Positions 7,806 to 13,953 of a stretch of DNA of 16,425 bases are shown piece by piece. The notes under the pieces are model-generated. The model searched no databases and was not told the origin of the DNA. It worked only from the letters and a program-made list of their open reading frames with translations. Origin of the DNA: CAZYPU01 sp964649665 (GTDB lineage Bacteria; Omnitrophota; Gorgyraeia; JABMRN01; RBG-13-46-9); NCBI GenBank assembly GCA_964649665.1, contig CAZYPU010000024.1, forward strand, positions 1 to 16,425, in the 5' to 3' direction. Positions within the stretch are counted from its first letter, which is position 1; every line of letters begins with the position of its first letter. Made by a program: the position numbers and the translations under genes.

Positions 7806-8336
7806 ATGAATATCGCTAACAAAATCACGATTTTAAGAATATTGCTGGTTCCGCTTTTCATAGCGTTTACTCTTTATTCAAGATGGGAAGCGGCGCTTGT
7901 TATCTTTGTCATAGCGGCGGTAAGCGACGGAATAGACGGCTACATAGCCAGGGCCGCAAAGCAGAAGACCGAACTCGGGAAGATCCTGGACCCGATAGCC
8001 GATAAGCTTCTTATCCTGAGCGCTTTCATATGCCTTAGCGTTGTGAAAGGGGTGCCGCCGGAATTAAAATTACCGCCGTACGTGCCCATCGTTATAATTT
8101 CCCGGGATGCCATCATCGTACTCGGCGCCCTTGTTATCTATTTGATAAAAGGAAGCCTCGAGATAAGGCCCACGCTGATAAGCAAGGTTACCACGTTTTT
8201 TCAGATGCTTACAGTGGTAAGCGTTCTGCTCAAGCTCGCGCTGTCACCGGTATTATGGAATATTGCGATCGTCCTTACGATCCTCTCGGGCATTGAGTAT
8301 GTTATGAAAGGAAACAAGGTCCTGAATGGAAAATAG
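7806..8336 (+). CDS. pgsA: CDP-diacylglycerol--glycerol-3-phosphate 3-phosphatidyltransferase
   Basis: The protein has 176 aa with several membrane spans. The CDP-alcohol phosphotransferase motif is complete: Asp41, Gly42, Asp44, Gly45, Ala48, Arg49, Gly58, Asp62 and Asp66. The opening MNIANKITILRILLVPLF is typical of PgsA. It transfers the phosphatidyl group from CDP-diacylglycerol to glycerol-3-phosphate, the first committed step to phosphatidylglycerol. PlsY and GpsA, both encoded nearby, act in the same pathway. The ATG is 5 nt after the lepB stop with only a weak ribosome binding site, so coupling is likely. The 3' end overlaps der by 11 nt. Confidence 0.93.
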   Translation: MNIANKITILRILLVPLFIAFTLYSRWEAALVIFVIAAVSDGIDGYIARAAKQKTELGKILDPIADKLLILSAFICLSVVKGVPPELKLPPYVPIVIISRDAIIVLGALVIYLIKGSLEIRPTLISKVTTFFQMLTVVSVLLKLALSPVLWNIAIVLTILSGIEYVMKGNKVLNGK

Positions 8337-9684
8337 CGGCATACCCGTAGTGTCGATTGTCGGAAGGCCGAATGTCGGAAAGTCAAGTCTCTTCAACCGC
8401 ATTGTGGGAAAGCGGCACGCGGTTGTCGAGGAAAGAGAGGGCACGACGCGGGACAGGATTGAAAAGCCGGTAACGATCAGGGGCAAGCGTTTGATGCTGG
8501 TGGATACCGGTGGATTCCTGCTTTCGGGCGAGGACGAGATATACCCGCTCGTCAAGAAACAGGTTGAAAAAGCCGTGGGGCTTTCCGATGTTCTTTTATT
8601 CCTGACAGACGGCGCCTCCGGGCTTTTACCGCTTGACGTTGATTTAGCGCGCGAGCTGCGCAAGTCGGGAAAAAAAATAGTGCTGGCCGTAAACAAGATT
8701 GACAACGAAAAAATAAAGCAGGAGAACCTTTACGATTTCTACCGGCTTGGCCTGGGCGAGCCCTTCGGCATCGCCTGCCTTCACAACCGCGGCCTGAAAG
8801 AGCTTATTAACGGGGTTATGGATCTTCTTCCGGAGCGCTCGGCGGCCGAAATCGAAAAAACGCAGCCTATTAAAATCGCCATTGTAGGAAGGCCGAATGC
8901 AGGCAAGTCGTCTTTTCTGAACGAGGTGCTAAAGGAGGAAAGGGCTATTGTTCACGAGAAGCCCGGCACGACCAGGGATTCCATAGATACTTATTTAACT
9001 AAGGACGGGATCTCGTTTCTGCTCATCGACACCGCCGGCATAAGGCATCATAAAAAGGTCAGGACCGCGGTGGATATTTACAGCATGATGAGGGCAAGGG
9101 ACTCGATAGACCGCTCGGATGCGGCGCTTCTTTTGATCGACGGCATGGAGGGCGTTACCGCGGACGACATAAAGATTTTCAATTATATCCGGGAAAGCGG
9201 CAGGGGCTGCGCCATAATAATAAACAAATGGGATCTCGTAAAAGGGATAGAGACCTCTCGTTATGAAAGGGCCGTCATAAAACGCCTTCCGGATGCGAGG
9301 AATTTTCCTATCGCATTTATCTCGGCAAAGACGGGAAGGGGTGTCTTGAAAGCATTCAACCTTGTTCTTGCCATAAAGACAAACTGGGATCTTTTCATAG
9401 ATGCCGAAACGTTAAGGGATTTTATAGATGAGATAAAACCGGAAAAGGTCACCATGACGCGTCACAGGCGTTCGCTCAGATTTTACTGTATGACACAGGC
9501 AAATACCTTCCCGAAGGAATTTTTCATTTTTGTAAATGATTTAAAAACCATAACTCCGGCGCATACCGCTTTTATAGAAAACAGGCTGAGGGAGAGATTT
9601 CCCCTTCTCGGGGTGCCGGTGAAGGTAATTTACAAAAGACGGCAGCGAACCATGCCCGCCGGACGGAAGAGAAGAGGTAAATAA
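8326..9684 (+). CDS. der: Ribosome assembly GTPase Der (EngA)
   Basis: The protein has 452 aa with two tandem GTPase domains and a C-terminal KH-like domain (about 350-452), the Der signature. Domain 1 has GRPNVGKSS (13-21), DTGG (60-63) and NKID (123-126). Domain 2 has GRPNAGKSS (188-196), DTAG (235-238), NKWD (300-303) and SAKTGRG. It acts in maturation of the 50S ribosomal subunit. The first-domain G5 segment reads GIACLHNRG where SA is usual. The start lies inside pgsA and the stop overlaps plsY by one base (TAATG), so translation of pgsA, der and plsY is probably coupled. Confidence 0.96.
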   Translation: MENSGIPVVSIVGRPNVGKSSLFNRIVGKRHAVVEEREGTTRDRIEKPVTIRGKRLMLVDTGGFLLSGEDEIYPLVKKQVEKAVGLSDVLLFLTDGASGLLPLDVDLARELRKSGKKIVLAVNKIDNEKIKQENLYDFYRLGLGEPFGIACLHNRGLKELINGVMDLLPERSAAEIEKTQPIKIAIVGRPNAGKSSFLNEVLKEERAIVHEKPGTTRDSIDTYLTKDGISFLLIDTAGIRHHKKVRTAVDIYSMMRARDSIDRSDAALLLIDGMEGVTADDIKIFNYIRESGRGCAIIINKWDLVKGIETSRYERAVIKRLPDARNFPIAFISAKTGRGVLKAFNLVLAIKTNWDLFIDAETLRDFIDEIKPEKVTMTRHRRSLRFYCMTQANTFPKEFFIFVNDLKTITPAHTAFIENRLRERFPLLGVPVKVIYKRRQRTMPAGRKRRGK

Positions 9685-10295
9685 TGGTAAATCTGGCGAT
9701 ATCATTGATCCTTGCCTATCTAATCGGGTGCATACCTACGAGTTTTATCTTTGCGAAGATGCTAAAGGGCAAGGACATAAGGCAGCACGGAAGCGGCAAT
9801 GTCGGCGCCACAAACGTCTTCAGGGTTGTGGGAAAACTTCCGGCCTTACTTGTCCTGTTCATAGATGTATTTAAAGGAAGCTTTGCCGTATTTTTTCTAC
9901 CTACGATATTTTTTAATAACACAATAGGCATGACAACAGGACCGGAAGTCTATAAGATTCTTTTGGGGCTCTGTGTAATAAGCGGCCATGTATGGAACGC
10001 GTTTCTCGGCCTGAAAGGCGGAAAGGGCGTCGCAACGGCAGCCGGCGTGCTTCTTGTACTGGCCCCTAACGCGTTAATAGCGAGCCTTCTTGTGTGGACT
10101 TTTGTTTTTTTCCTGTTCCGGATTGTTTCGGTTGCGTCTATTGCCGCGGGTATATTTTTACCCGTGTTCGCCCTTCTGTTTCGCCATTCGATTTATTTCG
10201 TTTTATTCTGTGTTTTTCTTTGTATCATGGGCGCATATAAGCATAAGGCAAATATAAGGCGTTTAGTAAGGGGCGAGGAGAAAAAACTATTTTGA
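9684..10295 (+). CDS. plsY: Glycerol-3-phosphate acyltransferase PlsY
   Basis: The protein has 203 aa with about five membrane spans. The three PlsY motifs are present: IGCIPTSF near 14-21, GSGNVGATN (36-44), and GHVWNAFLGLKGGKGVAT (101-118). It acylates glycerol-3-phosphate using acyl-phosphate at the inner membrane, the first step of phospholipid synthesis. The acyl-phosphate would come from PlsX, not in the window. Its glycerol-3-phosphate substrate comes from GpsA, encoded 2.7 kb downstream. The ATG overlaps the der stop by one base, with GAAGAGG just upstream as ribosome binding site. Confidence 0.95.
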   Translation: MVNLAISLILAYLIGCIPTSFIFAKMLKGKDIRQHGSGNVGATNVFRVVGKLPALLVLFIDVFKGSFAVFFLPTIFFNNTIGMTTGPEVYKILLGLCVISGHVWNAFLGLKGGKGVATAAGVLLVLAPNALIASLLVWTFVFFLFRIVSVASIAAGIFLPVFALLFRHSIYFVLFCVFLCIMGAYKHKANIRRLVRGEEKKLF

Positions 10296-10314
10296 AAAAC
10301 AAAGGGAGGGTTGA

Positions 10315-10878
10315 GTGAAAAAAATATTTCTGGTTTTTCTGGTTCTTTGTTTTGCGGCGGTTTCTTACGCCGGCGAACGAAACGTGTATGAAATGTTTAA
10401 GGAAAAGCCCCACATAAAGGTATACCTGAAAGAGGTTACGAGCGAAACGGAAAACCCGGATATCAAAATAAGCGAGTTCAAACGTATTTTTGACGATGTC
10501 CACAGGAAAAGGATAGGCATCAAATTCGTGCCGGTGGAGAGTGGGGATGAGGCGGATGTTATTGTGACGGCAAATATTGAAAGGTATGTTTTTACGAAAA
10601 AGGTGGCTCCGAGCCTGTTCGGCGTCGCGGCGCTTGTCGCGGATACCTTAGCGCCGAAAAGCTCTGCCAAGCTCGTTGTCGATTATAAGGTAACCGATCC
10701 CATGACGGGTAAGCTTATAACCGAATTCAAGGATTTTACTACGGATGCTAGGCGCCCCGTAAAAAACATGGAGGAAGGAAGTAAGGCCTTCGAGTTTGCC
10801 GCAATGAAGAACATAAACAGGTTTATCTACAAAACCTTCTGTGAGCAGAAAACAAAAGCGCACCACGTAATGGACTAG
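10315..10878 (+). CDS. Unrecognised exported protein with a signal peptide
   Basis: The protein has 187 aa starting with GTG, preceded by GGGAGGG 4 nt upstream. Residues 1-19 form a clear signal peptide (MKK, a hydrophobic core, then SYA before Gly20). No lipobox cysteine is present at the cleavage site, so it is probably a soluble periplasmic or secreted protein. The mature part is mixed charged, with DADVIVTANIERY-like beta-strand character in the middle. A hydrophobic stretch at 98-115 contains SLFGVAALVADTLAP, and KLVVDYKVTDP follows. The pattern loosely recalls small envelope proteins of the DUF4410/DUF4136/LpoB type, but no family is assigned. It lies 19 nt after plsY and probably belongs to that transcript. 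Confidence 0.8.
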   Translation: MKKIFLVFLVLCFAAVSYAGERNVYEMFKEKPHIKVYLKEVTSETENPDIKISEFKRIFDDVHRKRIGIKFVPVESGDEADVIVTANIERYVFTKKVAPSLFGVAALVADTLAPKSSAKLVVDYKVTDPMTGKLITEFKDFTTDARRPVKNMEEGSKAFEFAAMKNINRFIYKTFCEQKTKAHHVMD

Positions 10879-11024
10879 GATAGAGCCGATCAGTTGGCAT
10901 ACGAAGATCCACTCCCCCGTGGGGTATATTATGGGAGTGTATTTATGTCCAATCTCCCAGATGAGCAAACCAGAGTAGATACACCCCCACCATAGCAAAA
11001 ACATGATATTTTCGCAACCTTTCT
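10879..11024. other. Noncoding interval with competing inverted repeats
   Basis: CACTCCC at 10910-10916 pairs with GGGAGTG at 10933-10939. The same 3' arm can instead pair with CTCCCA at 10954-10959, and GTGTAT at 10937-10942 can pair with ATACAC at 10979-10984. A small CCC/GGG hairpin lies inside the first loop. These folds exclude one another. The stretch may end transcription from plsY and the exported-protein gene, although no long T-run follows. It could also be a remnant of a mobile element. No convincing gene is seen on either strand. Confidence 0.4.
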
Positions 11025-11060
11025 GTCATTGCGAGGTCCGCGAAGCGGACCGAAGCAATC
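11025..11060. repeat. Single unit of the interspersed palindromic repeat
   Basis: It starts GTCATTGCGAGG and ends GAAGCAATC, matching the ends of both units at 2233-2309. The interior is a perfect hairpin, GGTCCGC-GAA-GCGGACC. Sequence differs inside the hairpin but pairing is kept, which points to selection on structure. The unit ends directly at the transposase stop codon (11061-11063), so it may also serve as the 3' hairpin of that minus-strand transcript. Confidence 0.8.
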
Positions 11061-12068
11061 TCAGTACTTAATCTCAATGATGTTGCTTGATTCTTTCACA
11101 TCAAAGAACGCATGCCCCGGGAACTTATAACCTCCTTCTTTGAGCTTGTAACCCGTATGGCGCCTGTTAAAGTTGTAATATCGCATAAATGCGTATAGCT
11201 CTTCGTTAAGCGCTTCTATCGAGGCGTAGGGGTTCTGCAATCTGCATAAGTAGAACTCCTGCCAGATGGTTTGATTAAGCCTCTCGGCATAACCACTGGT
11301 CCAGGGATGGGCGACTTTAGTGACAGTGTGTCTTATACCGTTAGCTTTTAAAGCATTTGTAAAAGAGCTATCGCGACCTGTCTGTTTTATATTATAGAAT
11401 TCCGTTCCCCGGTCCGTCAAAACCCTTTTAATTTTGCGTGTCGGAACAGAGCCCCTTATATGGTTCATAAAAAAGTCCACCGCATTATCGGATGTCTTGC
11501 TGCGACATATCCAAGCCCAGCCATAGCTGGAATATGTATCGCACGCCGTATACTGCCAGATTTTACCCAATCCCTTGACGGAGGCGGTAAACGTATCGAT
11601 GCTTACCAGTTCTCCGGGAGTATGAGATTCTACATGCCTGTCTTTGGCAAGGAGAAGTTGATTTTCCTTTTGTGTTAAAACAGGCCTGCCCTGATAATGT
11701 GCCCACAATCTTCTCTTGCGCCTGGTATTAAGATCTTCTTTTTTAAGGAAGTTCCATACAGCGTGAGGGGATACCGTTGGAACCTGCTCATATGCGATTC
11801 GTTGTGGTCCATGGGTAGGGTTTTGGTAGATATACTGCAGTATTCTTATTCTTTGATCCCAAGCTAACGCATGCGGCATGCGAGGCTTCTTCCGGGGCTT
11901 ATCTTTCAATCCCTCATCAGCGTATTTTATGAATCTCTTTCTGTATTTAAAAAATGAAGTTTTGCCAATACCATATTTTTGCTGAACTTCTTGCCATGTT
12001 AATCTTTTCCATCTCCAGTCCTCAAAGGCCTGTTTCAAAAGCCTAAAACCGATCTTTCTATTATCCAT
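11061..12068 (-). CDS. DDE transposase with integrase core (IS481-like)
   Basis: The protein has 335 aa from the chosen start. An N-terminal helix-turn-helix is at about 25-45 (LTWQEVQQKYGIGKTSFFKY). An rve-type integrase core follows. The acidic triad is in VSIDTFTA, LTDRGTEF and AERLNQTI (about Asp158, Asp219, Glu262). The Asp-to-Glu gap is 42 residues, longer than the usual 35, because of a short insert. The ATG at 12068 is preferred over GTG at 12086 because AGAAAGGAG (12083-12075) lies 6 nt before it. It is the only long minus-strand gene here. The reading frame is intact, so the element may be active. No matching terminal inverted repeats were found by eye. Membership of IS481 rather than a related rve family is moderately sure. 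Confidence 0.88.
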   Translation of the reverse strand: MDNRKIGFRLLKQAFEDWRWKRLTWQEVQQKYGIGKTSFFKYRKRFIKYADEGLKDKPRKKPRMPHALAWDQRIRILQYIYQNPTHGPQRIAYEQVPTVSPHAVWNFLKKEDLNTRRKRRLWAHYQGRPVLTQKENQLLLAKDRHVESHTPGELVSIDTFTASVKGLGKIWQYTACDTYSSYGWAWICRSKTSDNAVDFFMNHIRGSVPTRKIKRVLTDRGTEFYNIKQTGRDSSFTNALKANGIRHTVTKVAHPWTSGYAERLNQTIWQEFYLCRLQNPYASIEALNEELYAFMRYYNFNRRHTGYKLKEGGYKFPGHAFFDVKESSNIIEIKY

Positions 12069-12086
12069 AAACAACTCCTTTCTCAC

Positions 12087-12190
12087 AAGAACCCTAGATA
12101 CAATATACCATACAAATCAACCCAATCTAGTTCGCGCTAGTGGGGAATAGATGATTTAGGTTAGGGTATAAAAAAGATAGTTACCCGGGC
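12087..12190. other. Upstream region of the transposase with clustered CTAG palindromes
   Basis: Three CTAG sites, usually rare in bacteria, occur at 12094, 12127 and 12137. CTAGAT (12094-12099) is the inverted copy of ATCTAG (12125-12130), and CTAG-TTCGCG-CTAG (12127-12140) forms a second palindrome flanked by CCC and GGGG. These may be transposase binding sites, an element end, or an operator. Only a weak minus-strand promoter could be traced (TTGATT with TATATT-like boxes at poor spacing). Confidence 0.35.
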
Positions 12191-12219
12191 TTGACGCTCG
12201 CCCGGTTCTCAGGTATACT
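12191..12219 (+). promoter_or_regulatory. Sigma-70-type promoter for the small unknown gene pair
   Basis: The -35 box TTGACG is at 12191-12196. The -10 box TATACT is at 12214-12219. The spacing is the ideal 17 bases. Transcription would start near 12226, leaving a leader of about 100 nt before the gene at 12326. Confidence 0.8.
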
Positions 12220-12228
12220 TGAATTGAA

Positions 12229-12277
12229 CCCGAGAAAGCCTTGAAGACTTTCGTGGTCGAGGGGCGATTTTTTATTT
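12229..12277 (+). promoter_or_regulatory. Leader hairpin followed by a T-run (possible attenuator)
   Basis: Just after the predicted start, GAAAG (12234-12238) pairs with CTTTC (12248-12252). The stem can extend through GA/TC and CCC (12229-12231) with GGG (12261-12263), with a GTGG bulge. TTTTTTATTTT follows at 12268-12278. This looks like an intrinsic terminator placed between promoter and gene. It could give conditional read-through or release a short RNA of about 50 nt. It matches no riboswitch I recognise. Confidence 0.45.
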
Positions 12278-12325
12278 TCTATAATTAAAAAGATTTAAAA
12301 AGTGCTTACAGGAGAGGGGCTCAAG

Positions 12326-12688
12326 ATGAGAGAGCTGATATTCAAGAACCTGACAATTCCCACTTCGCGAAAAAGGGACGTTTCAGTTGAGGAAATTGCG
12401 GAGAGAAACGGCCTGGTTTCCTCGACAACGAAAAGGTCCATGTACTTCATACGCGGTTCCCGCAGGATCAAATCCAGTGATGAGCTGAAGCACTGGGTAG
12501 ACAGGCGCAGGAAAGACGCGGGCCTGAATAAGAAATTCTTCCATATCCTGCGCGAGTATTCTGACCACGACAAGGAAGACAAATTGACATGTAAGATGAG
12601 GGGATCTTTCTACGTGATTTCGGGCGAGTCCGTATATAACATAGTTTTTGTGCACGCGATAAAAATAAAGATACGCAAATTGCGATAA
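12326..12688 (+). CDS. Unrecognised basic 120-aa protein
   Basis: I do not recognise this family. The start ATG has AGGAGAGG about 8-10 nt upstream; a GTG start at 12302 would lie ahead of that ribosome binding site and is rejected. The protein has no signal peptide or membrane span. It is rich in Arg and Lys and starts MRELIFKNLT. Visible segments are a possible helix VEEIAERNG, a strand-like SMYFIRGSRRI, the helix DELKHWVDRRRK, then FFHILREYSDHDKEDKLTCKMRG, and a beta-rich tail SFYVISGESVYNIVFVHAIKIKIRK. The regular alternation suggests a small folded alpha/beta domain. It shares a transcription unit with a 44-aa membrane peptide 15 nt downstream. The function is unknown. Confidence 0.8.
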   Translation: MRELIFKNLTIPTSRKRDVSVEEIAERNGLVSSTTKRSMYFIRGSRRIKSSDELKHWVDRRRKDAGLNKKFFHILREYSDHDKEDKLTCKMRGSFYVISGESVYNIVFVHAIKIKIRKLR

Positions 12689-12703
12689 TAAAGGAGAGGC
12701 AAA

Positions 12704-12838
12704 ATGGATCTACATCATCTGCACCTGGAAAGCGCAAAAGGCTTGATACACATGGTGGTATTTCTTGCGATCCTTTTCAAGATCCATGTGATCGACAAGA
12801 AATTATGCCTGCTTGAGAAAACAGTCACAAACAAATAA
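12704..12838 (+). CDS. 44-aa single-span membrane peptide
   Basis: The peptide starts MDLHHLHLES, has one hydrophobic segment of about 16 residues (LIHMVVFLAILFKIHV, 14-29), and ends in a charged tail DKKLCLLEKTVTNK. The ribosome binding site is strong: AAGGAG with 7-8 nt spacing. It lies 15 nt after the 120-aa gene and directly before a terminator, which reads as a genuine second gene of a two-gene unit. The N-terminal half has four histidines, which might bind metal. It could anchor or regulate the 120-aa partner, or be a toxin-like peptide. Neither is shown. Confidence 0.65.
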   Translation: MDLHHLHLESAKGLIHMVVFLAILFKIHVIDKKLCLLEKTVTNK

Positions 12839-12873
12839 AGCCCGCGGCAATTTATTAAAGCGGGGCTTTTTTG
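12838..12873 (+). terminator. Rho-independent terminator of the small gene pair
   Basis: AAGCCCGC pairs with GCGGGGCTT (one bulged G) around a 14-nt loop, followed by TTTTTT. It overlaps the stop codon of the 44-aa gene. Confidence 0.85.
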
Positions 12874-12876
12874 GGG

Positions 12877-12906
12877 GGGGCGTAGAGTTTACGCTCCTCT
12901 TTTTTT
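12877..12906 (+). terminator. Second, tandem rho-independent terminator
   Basis: GGGGCGTA (12877-12884) pairs with TACGCTCC (12890-12897, one G-T pair) around a 5-nt loop, followed by TCTTTTTTT. With the terminator just upstream it strongly isolates the small gene pair from gpsA. Confidence 0.75.
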
Positions 12907-12917
12907 GGTCACAAAAG

Positions 12918-12946
12918 TTGACTTAGCGTTATATATATGGTATTAT
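12918..12946 (+). promoter_or_regulatory. Sigma-70-type promoter for gpsA-hom(-thrC)
   Basis: TTGACT at 12918-12923 and TATTAT at 12941-12946 are separated by exactly 17 bases. The expected start is near 12953, only about 5 nt before the first usable ATG. It lies directly behind the tandem terminators. Confidence 0.8.
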
Positions 12947-12957
12947 TTGGGTATATC

Positions 12958-13953
12958 ATGAAGATGAAAGCACAGATAGCGGTTATCGGAGACGGCGGCT
13001 GGGGGACGACTGTAGCCATACTTCTCGCCAATAAGGGGTACGACGTTACCTTGTGGGGGGTGTTTCCCGATTATGTATCCGTTTTGAAAAAAGAAAGGGT
13101 CAATCGAAAGTTTCTTCCCGGAATAAAGATACCCGGGAGCGTCCGCTTTACATCCGAGGCGGTCGATATAAAGAAAAGCGCGATAGCGGTAATCGCCATA
13201 CCGTCGAAATATCTGCGCGGGACCTTAAGCGTATTTAGGGGAAAAATCGGCGAAAAGGCGGTTTCACTTACAAAGGGCATCGAGGAAGATACCCTTAAGA
13301 GGCCCTCCGAGGTTATAGCGGATGTTTTGGGACCTCTCAAAATAGCAGCCGTTTCGGGGCCGACGATATCATTTGAGGTAGCGCGCAGTCTCCCGACCAC
13401 CGTTGTGGCGGCTTCCGGAGACGAGGCGTTTGCCGTGGAAGTGCAGAATATTTTTACAACGCCGAATTTCAGGGCTTATACCTCCGGCGATATTATAGGC
13501 GTAGAACTGGGCGGCGCTTTGAAAAATATCATAGCCATAGCAGCCGGTATTTCTGACGGAATGGGCTTTGGCGTAAACGCGAAGGCCGCGCTTCTTACCA
13601 GGGGCCTGGCTGAGATAATCCGTTTCGGGGTAAAAATGGGCGCGAAGAAAGAGACGTTTTTCGGGTCAAGCGGCCTGGGCGACCTTGCCACGACGTGCAT
13701 TAGCAGCCATTCGAGAAACCGATGGTTCGGGCAGGAAATCGCTAAAGGAAGAAAATTGAAAGATATTCTCAAAGAAACCGAGATGATAGTCGAAGGCGCG
13801 ACCACGGTCAGGTCCACTTACGAGCTGTCTAAAAAAACCGGCGTGGAACTGCCCATAACGCAGAAAATTTACGAACTTTTGTATCACGATAAAAAGCCGG
13901 AGGATGCTGTAAGGGAGCTCATGACACGGGCTCTCAAACAGGAGGAATTATGA
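12958..13953 (+). CDS. gpsA: NAD(P)-dependent glycerol-3-phosphate dehydrogenase
   Basis: The protein has 331 aa from ATG 12958. The Rossmann motif AVIGDGGWGTTVA is at 8-20. TKGIEEDT (105-112) has the conserved Lys106. SGPTISFEVA and VELGGALKNIIAIAAGI (catalytic Lys189) follow, then GSSGLGDLATTC. It reduces dihydroxyacetone phosphate to glycerol-3-phosphate for PlsY and PgsA. A longer frame from ATG 12937 is rejected because that codon lies inside the promoter, before the -10 box. ATG 12964 (MKAQIAVIGDG) is an equally good alternative. None has a ribosome binding site, so the message may be nearly leaderless. The stop overlaps hom by ATGA. Confidence 0.94.
   Translation: MKMKAQIAVIGDGGWGTTVAILLANKGYDVTLWGVFPDYVSVLKKERVNRKFLPGIKIPGSVRFTSEAVDIKKSAIAVIAIPSKYLRGTLSVFRGKIGEKAVSLTKGIEEDTLKRPSEVIADVLGPLKIAAVSGPTISFEVARSLPTTVVAASGDEAFAVEVQNIFTTPNFRAYTSGDIIGVELGGALKNIIAIAAGISDGMGFGVNAKAALLTRGLAEIIRFGVKMGAKKETFFGSSGLGDLATTCISSHSRNRWFGQEIAKGRKLKDILKETEMIVEGATTVRSTYELSKKTGVELPITQKIYELLYHDKKPEDAVRELMTRALKQEEL

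Noticed and set aside
10648..11004. Minus-strand open frame of 118 codons with a protein-like N-terminal half
   Set aside because: Its second half is antisense to the exported-protein gene, and no ribosome binding site or family match could be seen. It is kept only as part of the structured-region finding.
12069..12086. GTG start for the transposase at 12086
   Set aside because: The ribosome binding site AGAAAGGAG would lie inside the coding region; ATG 12068 is correctly placed after it.
12302..12325. GTG start for the 120-aa gene
   Set aside because: The GTG precedes the clear AGGAGAGG site, which serves ATG 12326.
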